A stretch of 64,000 nt of DNA from Musa acuminata AAA Group (lineage: Eukaryota > Streptophyta > Magnoliopsida > Zingiberales > Musaceae): the NCBI RefSeq assembly GCF_036884655.1, contig NC_088354.1, positions 15,005,001 through 15,069,000 on the forward strand. Reading direction: 5' to 3'. The notes beneath the pieces were generated by a model. The model ran no database searches and was not told the origin of the DNA. It saw only the letters and a list, made by a program, of their open reading frames with translations. Made by a program: the position numbers and the translations under genes. Shown piece by piece: positions 40,755-51,254 of the stretch. The stretch's first letter is position 1; every line of letters starts with the position of its first letter.

Positions 40755-41130
40755 CGGTGTAGGTTGAGTTGGTCGAGTCCCTCGAGACTCACCTATATCG
40801 CGATTCGCTATCTTGCTTACGACATAGAGATGTCACCGGTGACCTGAGGGCATGGTATGCTTGGTCGAGTCCCTCGAGGGTATATCATCAAATCAGACTC
40901 ATCTTGTAACGAAGGTGTTGACTTAACCGAGCATCATGGTTGGTCGAGTCCCTCGAGGCCATGGTAGGTGTTGACTTAACCGAGCATCATGGTTGGTCGA
41001 GTCCCTCGAGGCCATGGTGATTCGGAGGCCGAACAGGACGGGAATCACAAGGAGTTGTGATCGGCAAGAGTTGCATACCTTTTAGGCTTAGTGTGATTGG
41101 TCGAGTCCCTCGAGGTTACACTAAGACGCT
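40755..41130 (+). ncRNA. stem-loop series in the RNA leader of element A
   Basis: Five copies of TTGGTCGAGTCCCTCGAG lie at about 40769, 40861, 40940, 40993 and 41096. Each is bracketed by its own complementary arms, for example CTTAGTGTGA / TTACACTAAG at the last copy. Copies three and four arise from a 53-base tandem duplication. The block ends about 180 bases before the gag start, as in E. Confidence 0.6.
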
Positions 41131-41309
41131 GATTGGATCCTGATCCCCACTAGAAGTCTGCCGGAGACTTCGTTTCACGTGCTGAGGGTGTCGCGTGACT
41201 CGATAGTAAAATAGTGGGAGCATATTAAGATAGAAGTCCATATCTTGATAGTTTATTTCTTGTAAAATCTGCATGTTATTCATTTCTGCTACATCTTTAT
41301 TTTCAGAAA

Positions 41310-42224
41310 ATGTCGCTTTCAAATCCCTTACGTGACATACTTGATGTCAACCGCCTCACTGGTCCAAATTATACGGATTGGCTCCGTAACTTGAGAATTG
41401 TTCTCACAGCAGAGAAAATCGTGTACGTCCTTGATACAGTGATGCCTACGCCCGAAGAAGGGGCAAGCGAGGATGAGATCGCTCGCTACGTGAAGTACAT
41501 TGATGACTCCACTCTTGCTCAGTGCTATATGTTGGGCTCTATGACTCCAGAGTTACAGAGACAACATAAAAAGATGGATGCCAGATCCATTCTCCTACAT
41601 GTCCGCAAATTGTTTGAGGAACAGGGAAGGACTCAACAATATGAGATATCCAAGAGCCTTTTCCGCGCTAGGATGACTGAGGGGACACCAGTTCAGAACC
41701 ATGTCCTAAAGATGATTGAGTGGATAGAGAAACTCACAGGTCTAGGAATGGTCCTAGAGGATAACTTGTGTGTGGACATTGTGCTTCAGTCCCTATCAGA
41801 TTCCTTTTCACAGTTCATAATGAATTTTAATATGAACAAGCTTGAGGTGACTCTCCCAGAGCTCCTCAATATGTTGAGGAAGGCAGAGAGTACTATTAAG
41901 AAAGAGAAGCCAGTTCTCTACACTGGTGAGACCAGAAAGAAAAGGAAAGCAGAAAGGTCCCTTAAGAAGGGAAAGGGCAAGGGCAAACCAGGTAAAGCAA
42001 AGATTGCTAAGAAAGACCCAGCAAAGGACAAAGGCCAGTGCTTCCACTGTGGTAAAGATGGGCACTGGAAGAGGAACTGCAAAGAGTACCTTGCAGAAAG
42101 GGCGAAACAAAAGCTTGATGAAGCTTCAGGTATATTCATGATCAATCTCCAATTGGCAGATTTTTGTGATAATGCATTGGTATTGGATACCAATATTGCT
42201 TATCACATCTACAATTTATTGTAA
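41310..42224 (+). CDS. gag and start of protease of element A
   Basis: An uninterrupted 304-codon frame. Residues about 10-220 match the copia gag (UBN2-type) fold. A Lys-rich stretch follows, then a CCHC zinc knuckle [14 protein letters not shown] at about 246-259. The frame ends in the protease active-site region, [13 protein letters not shown], where Asn replaces the Gly of the usual DTG. The product would form the particle shell and bind RNA. It is the only intact protein of A. Confidence 0.85.
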   Translation: MSLSNPLRDILDVNRLTGPNYTDWLRNLRIVLTAEKIVYVLDTVMPTPEEGASEDEIARYVKYIDDSTLAQCYMLGSMTPELQRQHKKMDARSILLHVRKLFEEQGRTQQYEISKSLFRARMTEGTPVQNHVLKMIEWIEKLTGLGMVLEDNLCVDIVLQSLSDSFSQFIMNFNMNKLEVTLPELLNMLRKAESTIKKEKPVLYTGETRKKRKAERSLKKGKGKGKPGKAKIAKKDPAKDKGQCFHCGKDGHWKRNCKEYLAERAKQKLDEASGIFMINLQLADFCDNALVLDTNIAYHIYNLL

Positions 42225-44850
42225 ATTCTAGCAAAGCCGAGGGGAGATTGACGAGAGGAATATTGCATAAAGGTTTATTTATGCAAGACACTACTCCACA
42301 TATCATGAATGTAAGTGTCTAAGAGGAAACGAGATGAGGTGAACAGTGCATACCTGTGGCATTGTAGGCTAGGTCACATCCATGAAAGAAGGATTCAAAA
42401 GTTACTAAATGATGGATATCTAGATCCATTCGACTACATGTCAAATGCAACTTGTGAACCTTGCATTCGTGGAAAATTGACCAACTCTCCATTTAGTGGA
42501 ATTGGAGAGAGAGCCACTGAGTTGTTGGAACTCATACATAGTGATGTATGTGGACCCATGTCAACTCATGCCATTGGAGGTTACTCCTACTTCATTATAT
42601 TTACTGATGATTTCTCAAGGTATGGATATGTGTACTTAATGAAGTACAAGTCCGAGGTCTTTGAGAAATTCAGAAAGTATAAGAATGAGGTGGAGAACCA
42701 GACTGGAAAGAGTATCAAAACTCTTCGATCAGATCGAGGAGGTGAGTACTTATACTCAGTTCCTTAAGGACCATGAGATATTATCCCAATGGACACCTCC
42801 TTATACACCTCAGCTCAATGGTGTCTTTGGAAGGAGGAATCGTACGCTATTAGATATGGTACGGTCCATGATGAGTTTCGCTGACCTACCCATCTCATTC
42901 TGGGGATATGCCCTAGAAACCGTAGCTTACCTTCTGAACAGAGTTCCAAATAAGTCGGTAGTGTCTACACCATATGAGATATGGAAAGGGAAGAAGCCTG
43001 ATCTTAAGGTTGTTAAGATTTGGGGCTGCCCTACCCACGTTAAAAGACATAACCCCGATAAGTTAGAATCAAGGACAGAGCGATGCAAATTTGTGGGATA
43101 CCCCAAGGAAACTTGTGGGTATTATTTCTATCATCTCGAGGACCAAAAGGCCTTTGTAGCTAAGAGAGCAGTGTTCCTTGAGAAGGAACACATTCTTGGC
43201 GGAGACAGTGGGAGAATGATAGAATTGAGCGAGGTTGGAGAACCAAGCTCAAGCACCACTCTATAGCCCGAGTCTGTTCAGGTACCTAATACACAAGTTT
43301 CAACTTTACGCAAGTCTGATAGAGTATCTCATCCTCCTGAGAGATATGTGGGACATATTAGAGGAGAGGATGCTGAGGATATTGATCCTCAGACCTACGA
43401 GGAGGCTATTATGAGTATAGACTCCGGGAAGTGGCAAGAAGCCATGAATTCTTAGATGGATTCTATGTACTCCAATAAGGTTTGGAACCTAGTTGATGCG
43501 CCCGAAGGTATTGTACCCATCGGTTGCAAATGGATCTTTAAGAAAAAGATCGGAGTAGATGGAAAGGTAGAGACCTATAAAGCAAGGCTAGTGGCTAAAG
43601 GGTATCGTCAAAGGCAAGGTGTTGACTACGACGAAACCTTCTCACCCGTAGCAATGCTAAAATCCATCAGAATTCTATTGGCTATTGCAGCACACTATGA
43701 TTATGAGATCTGGCAGATGGATGTGAAAACCGCATTCCTCAATGGGAACCTCGAGGAGGAGGTGTATATGATGCGACCTGAGGGATTCGTGTCCAAGAAC
43801 TGCCCAGATAAGGTGTGTAAGTTGCTTAGATCCATTTATGGACTAAAGCAAGCTTCCCGAAGTTGGAACATAAGATTTGATGAGTCAATCAGATCTTATG
43901 ACTTCGTTAAGAACGAAGATGAGCCTTGTGTGTACAGGAAGGTAAGTGGGAGCGCTATCACCGTTTTTGGTGTTATATGTGGATGATATCCTCATCATTG
44001 GGAATGACTTAGGAATGCTATCCACTGTAAAGACTTGGTTATCTAGACACTTCTCCATAAAGGACTTGGGGGAAGCATCCTATATCTTGGGGATTAGAAT
44101 CTATAGAGATAGATCTAAGAGGATGCTTGGCTTGTCCCAGTCCAGGTACATAGAAACCATTGTCAAAAGGTTTGACATGGAAAACTACCAGAAGAAAGGG
44201 CAAACATGAATATGATACATTATGCCTCAGCAATAGGGTCTATCATGTATGCCATGCTATGTACTAGGCCTGATATAGCGCATGCTCTGAGTGTCACGAG
44301 CAGGTATCAGGCGGATCCAGGCTTGGAGCACTGGAAAGCAGTAAAGTGTATCCTTAAGTACTTGAGAAGGACTAAGGATCTTTTACTAGTATATGGAGGT
44401 AATAGCCTTAAGGTTGAAGGCTTCACTGACTCAAGTTTTCAGTCTGATGTCGATGATAGCAAGTCGAATTCAGGGTATGTGTACACCTTGAATGGAGGAG
44501 CAGTGTGCTGGAAGAGTTCCAAGCAAGATACCACTGCTGACTCGACCACAGAGGCGGAGTACATTGCTGCATTAGATGCAGCAAAGGAGGGAGTCTGGAA
44601 GAAGAAGTTCATCACAGATTTGGGAGTCGTGCCGAGTAACGAGGAGCCGACTTCCTTATATTGCGACAACTACGGGGCGATTACTCAAATAAGGGAACCC
44701 GGGTCTCATCAGAAGTGTTCTGAGGAGGTTCCAGCTTATAAGAGAGATTGTAACCCGAGGAGATGTAGCAGTGGAAAGAGTTCCATCCGAAGATAACATT
44801 GCAGATCCACTGACAAAGCCGTTGTCTCAGATTGTCTTTGAGCGTCACAG
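42225..44850 (+). pseudogene. pol of element A (integrase, reverse transcriptase, RNase H), frameshifted
   Basis: Integrase begins at 42315 (LWHCRLGHIHE and the CEPCIRGK zinc part), shifts frame at about 42760, and continues to 43266 (TPQLNGVFGRRN). Reverse transcriptase is open at 43456-43986, with QMDVKTAFLNG. It shifts frame just before the catalytic LYVDDILIIG (43946-44209). A stretch of about 75 bases that E retains is missing near 44190. RNase H (44206-44796) keeps DSSF and STTEAEY. Element A therefore cannot make a full Pol. Confidence 0.9.
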
Positions 44851-44904
44851 GAGTCTGATGGGGATCAGACACATAGGTGATTGGCTTTATGTCAAGTGGG
44901 AGAT

Positions 44905-46399
44905 TGCTAGTCATATGTGCCCAGCAAGCCAATCACGTGAGTGATGGCACGTGTGACTTGATACATAATCTTTTTTGCTTATTATATTTTGGCGTATATC
45001 ACTTTATAACAATTGCATATGTGCATATATATATTGTGATGTCCTTGGATTTGTGCAATGGGAATCGGATCGTGATGAGATCACGATAATGAGATCGATT
45101 CACCTTTAAACACACATCCTAAATAATCCCGGTCATAGGTTACTCGAGAGGGACATCGTGATAACCGGATAGACTGGTGTGCTGTATACCCGTCCATATG
45201 ATGGATGCAGCTGGTCTCATAGCTGCTCGTGTAGGGACACTAGGGATACAGTACAGGTGCTCATTGGAGAATGAGTTCACTGATTGATCCGCTTACGGAA
45301 TGCTGGATGGTTGATGATGCCTTATTGTCAGACAGCGATTCCATAGTCCTAGTGGTGTATCTGGTCCTTAGACTTGAGACACCAAGGATGTCCTGTATGA
45401 GTGCTCCACTCTTTGATACCATACTTATATGTTTGGCTGTCCCCAGATCTAGTACAGTTGGTCATTGGGAGTGGTAGTCGACCTTACGAGGGCTATTGAG
45501 TGTCAATAGAGGATCATCCACTCTCGGCGTCATGAGAGGAATATCCTATGTGTTCTTGCTCAGACAAATCCCTGGCCAGGGTCATTCGGGTTGAGAGAGA
45601 AAGAGTTCTCCGGGAGAATCCGATTAGAGTGAGACTCGAGTAGAAACCGTATGGGTCTGACAGCACCATGCTCGATATACGGTCTTTGAGATATTAGATA
45701 GATGAGGGACTATAGGTACATGGTAACTGAGGACAGACAGGTCCAATGGATTGGATTCCCCTGTATCGTCTGGGGACTACGACGTAGTGGCCTAGTACGT
45801 CCGTAGTCGATGAGTCAAGTGAATTATTACAGAGATAATAATTCACTCAGTCAGAAGGAGTTCTGACAGGTATGACTCACGGCCAGCTCGATATTGGGCC
45901 TAGAGGGTCACACACATATGGTAGGCATTGCGATGAGTAGAGGTTCGGATATGAGATATCCGACGGACCCCTTGTCTTATTGGATGCAGATCCAATACCC
46001 ACTAGGGAAGGACCCATTAGGGTTTGACATGGGATCTCTATAAATAGTAGGGATTCACAGCCTCATAGGCTAGAGTCTTTGCTTGCCTTTCCTATTCTCC
46101 TCTCCCTCTCCACCTCAGAGTAGGCCTGGAGATTTGAGGAGCGTCGTCACAACCCTGCTGTGTAGATCACTGCTAGAGAGGAGGACGCTTGACCTCCTTC
46201 ACCCTCTCCTAAGGATCTGCAAGGAAACAGGGATATACGATCTCCCTAGGTAACACAATCTCTATACGCAGTTTTGTGTTTTACGGATTTTTGTGCACCA
46301 ATCTTCGCACGACGACGAACATCTTTTTGGGAATCGGGGATTTTTGTTTTCTTGTTCTTCCACTGCGCATATGATGTCGCCCCCAATGATTTCCCAACA
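44905..46399 (+). repeat. 3' LTR of A
   Basis: TGCTAGTCAT...TTTCCCAACA, the same length as the 5' LTR and followed by the ATGCT duplication. Confidence 0.95.
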
Positions 46400-46404
46400 A
46401 TGCT

Positions 46405-46738
46405 TACTGACGGGGGAGAGTCAGAAATTTACTAAGAAACTATTCTACATGAGCATAAGAGATGAGATCTTTGCATGAGAACCACACCTATGACTTAGTA
46501 AAGTTGCCTAAAGAGAAGAAAACTCTCAAGAATAAATGGGTTTACAAATTGAAGTCTGAAAACAATAACTCACAACAAAGATACAAGGCATGACTAGTTA
46601 TGAAAGGATTCAGTCAAAAGAAAGGTATTGACTTTGAAGAAATATTTTCTCCTGTGGTGAAAATGTCCTCCATCCGAGTTGTTTTTAGTTTAGCTGCCCG
46701 CTTGAATTTAGAAGTTGAGCAACTTGATATGAAAACAT
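46405..46738 (+). pseudogene. copia D reverse transcriptase, first fragment
   Basis: Contains KGFSQKKGIDFEEIFSPVVK and VEQLDMKT, the start of the reverse transcriptase core. Stops are present. It ends exactly at insertion B and resumes as [13 protein letters not shown] at 48049. Confidence 0.85.
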
Positions 46739-48043
46739 TGTTAGGATCAAGAGCACTAAGAGGGGGGGCGGGGGGGATTGAATTAGTGCAGTGGAAAACT
46801 TTCGACGATTTAAAATGACGTTTGTATGATGAAATCATTTCCGACGTAAAACCATTTTCGGAAACTTAACTTGAAAGTGAGTTCGTAAAGGAGTGCAGCA
46901 AAAGTAATGAGGAAGTAAAGCATATATAGATGTTTGCAGTAAGGTAAGCAGCAAGAATAAATGCAAACCAGAGAGCACTGCAATTTTAGAGTGGTTCGGT
47001 CAATCTTGACCTACATCCACTTTTGGCTTCCTCCTCCGACTAGGTCACTGACTTCCACTAGAGGCCTTCCTTCAATAGGCGAAGGCTAACCACCATTTTA
47101 TAATTTCACTCCTTTTGACGGGCTTAGGAGACAACCCTTATAGAATTTTCACTCCTCTCTTGAATGATCAAAACTTGAAAGAAAATAGGGAGGAGAACTT
47201 TTAGCTTATACAACACTTTTAAGCTCTAAAAATCACAGAGTAAGATTGGATTTTCGGTGCCCTTTCATGCAGGAAACGGTGGGGTTTATATAGGCCCCAA
47301 ACTGGTTTGAATTTAGAGCTCAAAAATGTCATCTCCCTAATTTCCGGGGTCCTGGCGGTACTATCGCCATAACTGTGCGGTACTACCTCTTGGAGACTGA
47401 GCTCAGGTGGTACCACCGCCCAGTCTCGCTCGGAGACTGAGCCCAGGCGGTACCACTGCCTGATAGGGGCGGTACCACCGCCCAGTCTCGCTCGGAGACT
47501 AAGCCTAGGCGGTACCACCGCCTGACCTAGGCGGTTGCACCGCCGGCCAAGAAATTTGGGTTCGAATGGGCTGATCCATTCGGCCCATTTTGGGTTTGTC
47601 AAGAGCCCAATTGCCCCTATATTAAGTTAATGGGATCACCTCCCATTCCTAGCTTAATCTAAATGCTAACTACGATATTTCTTAAGACATTTATCGTAAC
47701 TTGCTCCGATGCGTCAATCGCTTCTTCCGGCGAGCTTCCGACGAACCCTCGGCGATGCTCCAGCGGACTTCCAGCAAACTCCTAGACTTGCGACGATCCA
47801 CTTGGCGAGTTTTGACGAGCTTCTTTGTCAAACTCCTAGACTTCTTGGGTTCCCGCAAAACCTCCGATGACCGTCCGGACTTCCGTCGAACTCTCGAACC
47901 CCCAACGTGATCATGGTCTTGACTCCGGCGTAACTCCTACTGCATATCTTACTTCCATCGTAGTTAATCTTGCACACTTATCTCAACTTATGGATTAGAT
48001 AATAAATGACAATTGACTTCATCATCAAAATCTGAGATTCAAC
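46739..48043. mobile_element. solo LTR B, diverged relative of the C LTR
   Basis: Begins TGTTAGGATCAAGAGCACT and ends GATTCAACA, like the LTRs of C. It shares the GAGTGGTTCGGTCA...TTGGCTTCCTCC and TTCAATAGGCGAAGGC segments. At 1305 bases it is about half as long, because it lacks the 17-bp array. It carries GGCGGTACCACCGCC-type repeats at 47345-47545. The flanking AAAAC is duplicated, with two extra bases on the left. No interior region exists, so it is a solo LTR left by recombination. Confidence 0.8.
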
Positions 48044-48048
48044 AAAAA

Positions 48049-48788
48049 CAATATTTCTTCATGGTAAGTTAGAAGAAGAAATTTACATGGAGCAACCAGA
48101 AGGTTTCAAAGTCAAGAGAAAAGAAAATATGGTGTGCAAACTTAGGAAAAGCTTATATGGACTCAAACAGGCACCTAGCTAGTGGTACAAGAAATTTGAT
48201 TCCTTTATGATGAGCCAAGGGTATGATAGAACCACATCTGATCATTGTGTATTTATGAAGAAATTTTCATATGATAATTTCATTATTCTCTTGCTAATGT
48301 TGATAATATGCTGATTGTTGGCCATGATGCTGATAAAATTGAAAAGTTTAAAAGAGAGCTATGTAAGTCTTTTGCCATGAAAGACTTGGGATTGATGAAA
48401 CAAATTCTTGGCATGAAGATTTTTCGTGATAGGAAGAAAAGAAAGATTTGGTTATCTCAGGAGACCTACATTGAAAAGGTTCTTGAAAGATTTAACATGA
48501 GTAAAGCCAAAGCAGTTTATTCTCCACTTGCAGGTCATTTCAAGCTTAGTTTGAAACAATGTCCTACAAGTGAGAAAGAAAAAGAAGAAATGTCCAGAGT
48601 GCCTTACTCATCTACAGTAGGCAGTTTGATGCATGCTATAGTTTGTACTAGGCCAGATATAACTCATGCAGTTGGAGTTGTCAGTCAATTTCTCTCTAAT
48701 CTTGGAAAGGAACATTGGGCAGTAGTGAAATGGATATTAAGATATCTAATAGGTACTTACAGGTTATATTTATGTTTTGGCAATGATG
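48049..48788 (+). pseudogene. copia D reverse transcriptase and RNase H, second fragment
   Basis: Reads [18 protein letters not shown] and SLYGLKQAP. The catalytic segment is degraded to a frameshifted ...NMLIVGHD (YVDD expected). An open frame of about 160 codons follows to VCTRPDITHAVGVVSQF and YLCFGNDV, where element C interrupts it. Confidence 0.85.
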
Positions 48789-48929
48789 TGTTAGGATCGA
48801 GAGCACTAAGAGGGGGGGGTGAATTAGTGCAGCGGATATCTTTTAGCGATTAAAAACAAAAGCTGCGTTCGTTCGATAAAAATCAGTTTTGAAGCAAAAG
48901 CCGACTCAAGGATAACTTATGACTAAGTG

Positions 48930-49316
48930 CAGTTTACGTCTAAACGTAGTTTACGTCTAAACACAATTTACGTTTAAATGCAGTTTGCGTCTAAACGCAG
49001 TTTTACGTCTAAACGCAAATTTACGTCTAAACGCAGATTTACGTCTAAACGCAGATTTACGTCCAAACTCAGTTTACGTCTAAAACGCAGTTTTACGTTT
49101 AAACGTAGTTTACGTCTAAACGCAGTTTTACGTCTAAAATGCAGATTTACGTCTAAACGCAGATTTACGTCTAAACGCAGTTTGCGTCTAAGCGCAGTTT
49201 GCGTCTAAACACAGTTTGCGTCTAAGCGCAGTTTACGTCTAAACGCAGCTTACGTCTAAACGCAGTTTGCGTCTAAACGCAGTTTGCGTCTAAACGCAGT
49301 TTGCGTCTAAACGCAG
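48930..49316. repeat. 17-bp tandem array in the left LTR of C
   Basis: About 23 copies of CAGTTTACGTCTAAACG and close variants (TTGCG for TTACG). The matching array at 55101-55470 is one unit shorter. Peptides of the type KRSFTSKRRFTSK in the frames here are artefacts. Confidence 0.95.
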
Positions 49317-49317
49317 A

Positions 49318-49616
49318 TGACAGTTTGCAGTTCTAAATGAAATCAAGACGTAAACGTAAACTGCACAGAACCTTGTTCGTAAAAGCGCAGAAGACAGTTT
49401 GCAGTTGTAAATGAAATCAAGACGTGAACGTAAACTGCACAGAACTCATTCGTAAAAGCGCAGAGAGACAGTTTGCAGTTTGTAGATGGAATCAAGACGT
49501 AAACGTAAACTGCACAGAATTCGTTCGTAAAAGCGCAGAGAGCAGTTTGCAGTTTGTAAATGGAATTAAGATGTGAACGTAAACTGCACAGAATTCATTC
49601 GTAAAAGCGCAGAGAG
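49318..49616. repeat. about 73-bp tandem repeats in the left LTR of C
   Basis: Four units. Each contains ACAGTTTGCAGTT, then ACGTAAACTGCACAGAA and CGTAAAAGCGCAGA. ACGTAAACTG is the inverted complement of CAGTTTACGT from the 17-bp array, so the two blocks are partly complementary. Confidence 0.9.
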
Positions 49617-50044
49617 CAGTAGCTATGTAGGAGGTTTGCAGTAATGATAAAGTGCTCAAAATAAACGCAAACCAGAGATTTAGAGTGGTTCGGTCAGTCT
49701 TGACCTACTCCACTTTTGGCTTCCTCCACCGGCGAGGTCACCGACGTCAACTAGGAGCCTTCCTTCAATAGGCGAAGGCCAACTACCTTCTTACAGATTC
49801 ACTCCTTTTGACGGGCTCAGGAGACAACCCTTACAAATGTTTTCTCTCCTCTCTTTACAACTCAAACTTGAAGAACAGAAGGAGGAGGAAAACTAGCAGT
49901 TTTGAGCTCTAAGAACCACTGAAAAGATCAAGATTTCGGCTTGAGTTCTTGCTCTTTCAGTGCTGAATGGGTGGGGTATTTATAGGCCCCAACCCAGTTC
50001 AAATTTGGAGCTCAAAACGATCAAATCCCGGAATTTCGGGATCA

Positions 50045-50400
50045 GGCGGTTGCACCTCCTGACTGGAGAGGTTGCACCGCCTGGCAGAGCTCGAAGACCG
50101 AGCTCAGGCGGTGCCACCTCTCTGCCAGGGAGGTTGCACCGCCCAGTCTTGCTCGAAGACTGAGCTCAGGCGGTGCCACCTCTCTGTCAGGGAGGTTGCA
50201 CCGCCCAGTCTTGCTCGAAGACTGAGCTCAGGCGGTGCCACCTCTCTGTCAGGGAGGTTGCACCGCCCAGTCTTGCTCGAAGACTGAGCTCAGGCGGTGC
50301 CACCTCCCGGCTAGAGAGGTTGCACCGCCCAGTCTCACTGGGAGGCTTAGCCCAGGCGGTGCCACCTCCTGGCCTAGGCGGTTGCACCTCCTGGCACTAT
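50045..50400. repeat. 62-bp tandem repeats (GGCGGTGCCACC) in the left LTR of C
   Basis: Three near-identical 62-base units and partial or variant flanking copies, each with CAGGCGGTGCCACCTC and GGTTGCACCGCCCAG. The right LTR has the same set at 56199-56550. Confidence 0.9.
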
Positions 50401-51254
50401 TCCAGATTACTGGTTGGGCTCCAAACTTGGCCCAAACCAGTCCGAATTCGGGCCCAACTGGCCCAAGATTAAGTTAATGGGATCACCTCCCATTTTCTAA
50501 CTTAATCAACGTGCTAACTACGATTAGATCTAAGACAATTTCTGCAGCTTTGCTTCGGTGCGTCAATCGCTTCTTCCGGCGAGTTTCCGGCGAACTTCCG
50601 TTGATCATCCGATGAACCCTCGGTGATGCTCCTGCGGACTTCCGACAAACTCCTGGACTTTGCGACGATCCACTTGGCAAGTTCCGACGAGCTTCGCTTG
50701 GCAAGCTTCTGGACTTCTCGGATCTGTTCTCGCAGAACCTCCGACGACCGTCCGAACTTCCGTCGAACTCTCGAACTCCCAATGTGATCATGAACTTGAC
50801 TCCGGCGCAACTCCTGCTGCTTGTCTTTCTTTCATCGTAGTTAATCCTGCACACACAAAAACAAAAACTTCGATCGAGACAATTAATCCTAAGCAATTAA
50901 TCAAGTTGTCCGGCATGTCATTGGTCCCTCGACGCTTCGTCCGATTCTTCGGCACATCGTCCTTTCCTGCAGCCTATTGCCCAATCGGCCAGTTGACTCC
51001 GCAACTCCGATATCCTTGGCACAATACCCGCTCTTCTTGGCCCGATGCCCGAGTCCACAGCCCGAAGCCTTCTGTCGATACGTCGACCGATCCACCGGCC
51101 CGACGTCCAATCTTCTGACATGTTCCTCCGGCACAACATGATGTTCTTGCTTTAATTGTCTCATCCTGATCGAAGCACCCTGCGTCACTCAAAACGCAGA
51201 TTAAATCATAAACATATATCAAGTAGTTTCATCATCAAAATACGAGATTCAACA

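Larger units (their letters stand above)
38208..46399 (+). mobile_element. Ty1/copia element A, complete with LTRs and target duplication
   Basis: An 8.2-kb element with two 1495-base LTRs, an initiator-tRNA-Met primer site (39704-39716) and a GTGGGAGAT purine tract before the 3' LTR. The target duplication ATGCT lies at 38203-38207 and 46400-46404. The gag frame is intact; pol is broken. By eye the LTRs differ at about 28 sites, so insertion is fairly recent but clearly older than that of C. Confidence 0.95.
48789..51254 (-). repeat. left (3') LTR of C, 2466 bp
   Basis: TGTTAGGATCGAGAG...GAGATTCAACA. It contains a 17-bp array (48930-49316), a block of about 73-bp repeats (49318-49616) and a 62-bp array (50045-50400). 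Confidence 0.95.

Noticed and set aside
48978..49208. A lysine-rich repeat protein (KRSFTSKRRFTSK type), again at 55149-55379
   Set aside because: It is the translation of the 17-bp array in the LTR of C.
48930..49316. CRISPR-like array
   Set aside because: Units follow one another with no unique spacers, and the genome is a plant's.
50483..51222. Overlapping frames of 73-152 codons in the C LTR, duplicated at 56637-57376
   Set aside because: They lie on both strands of a repeated non-coding LTR and match no family.
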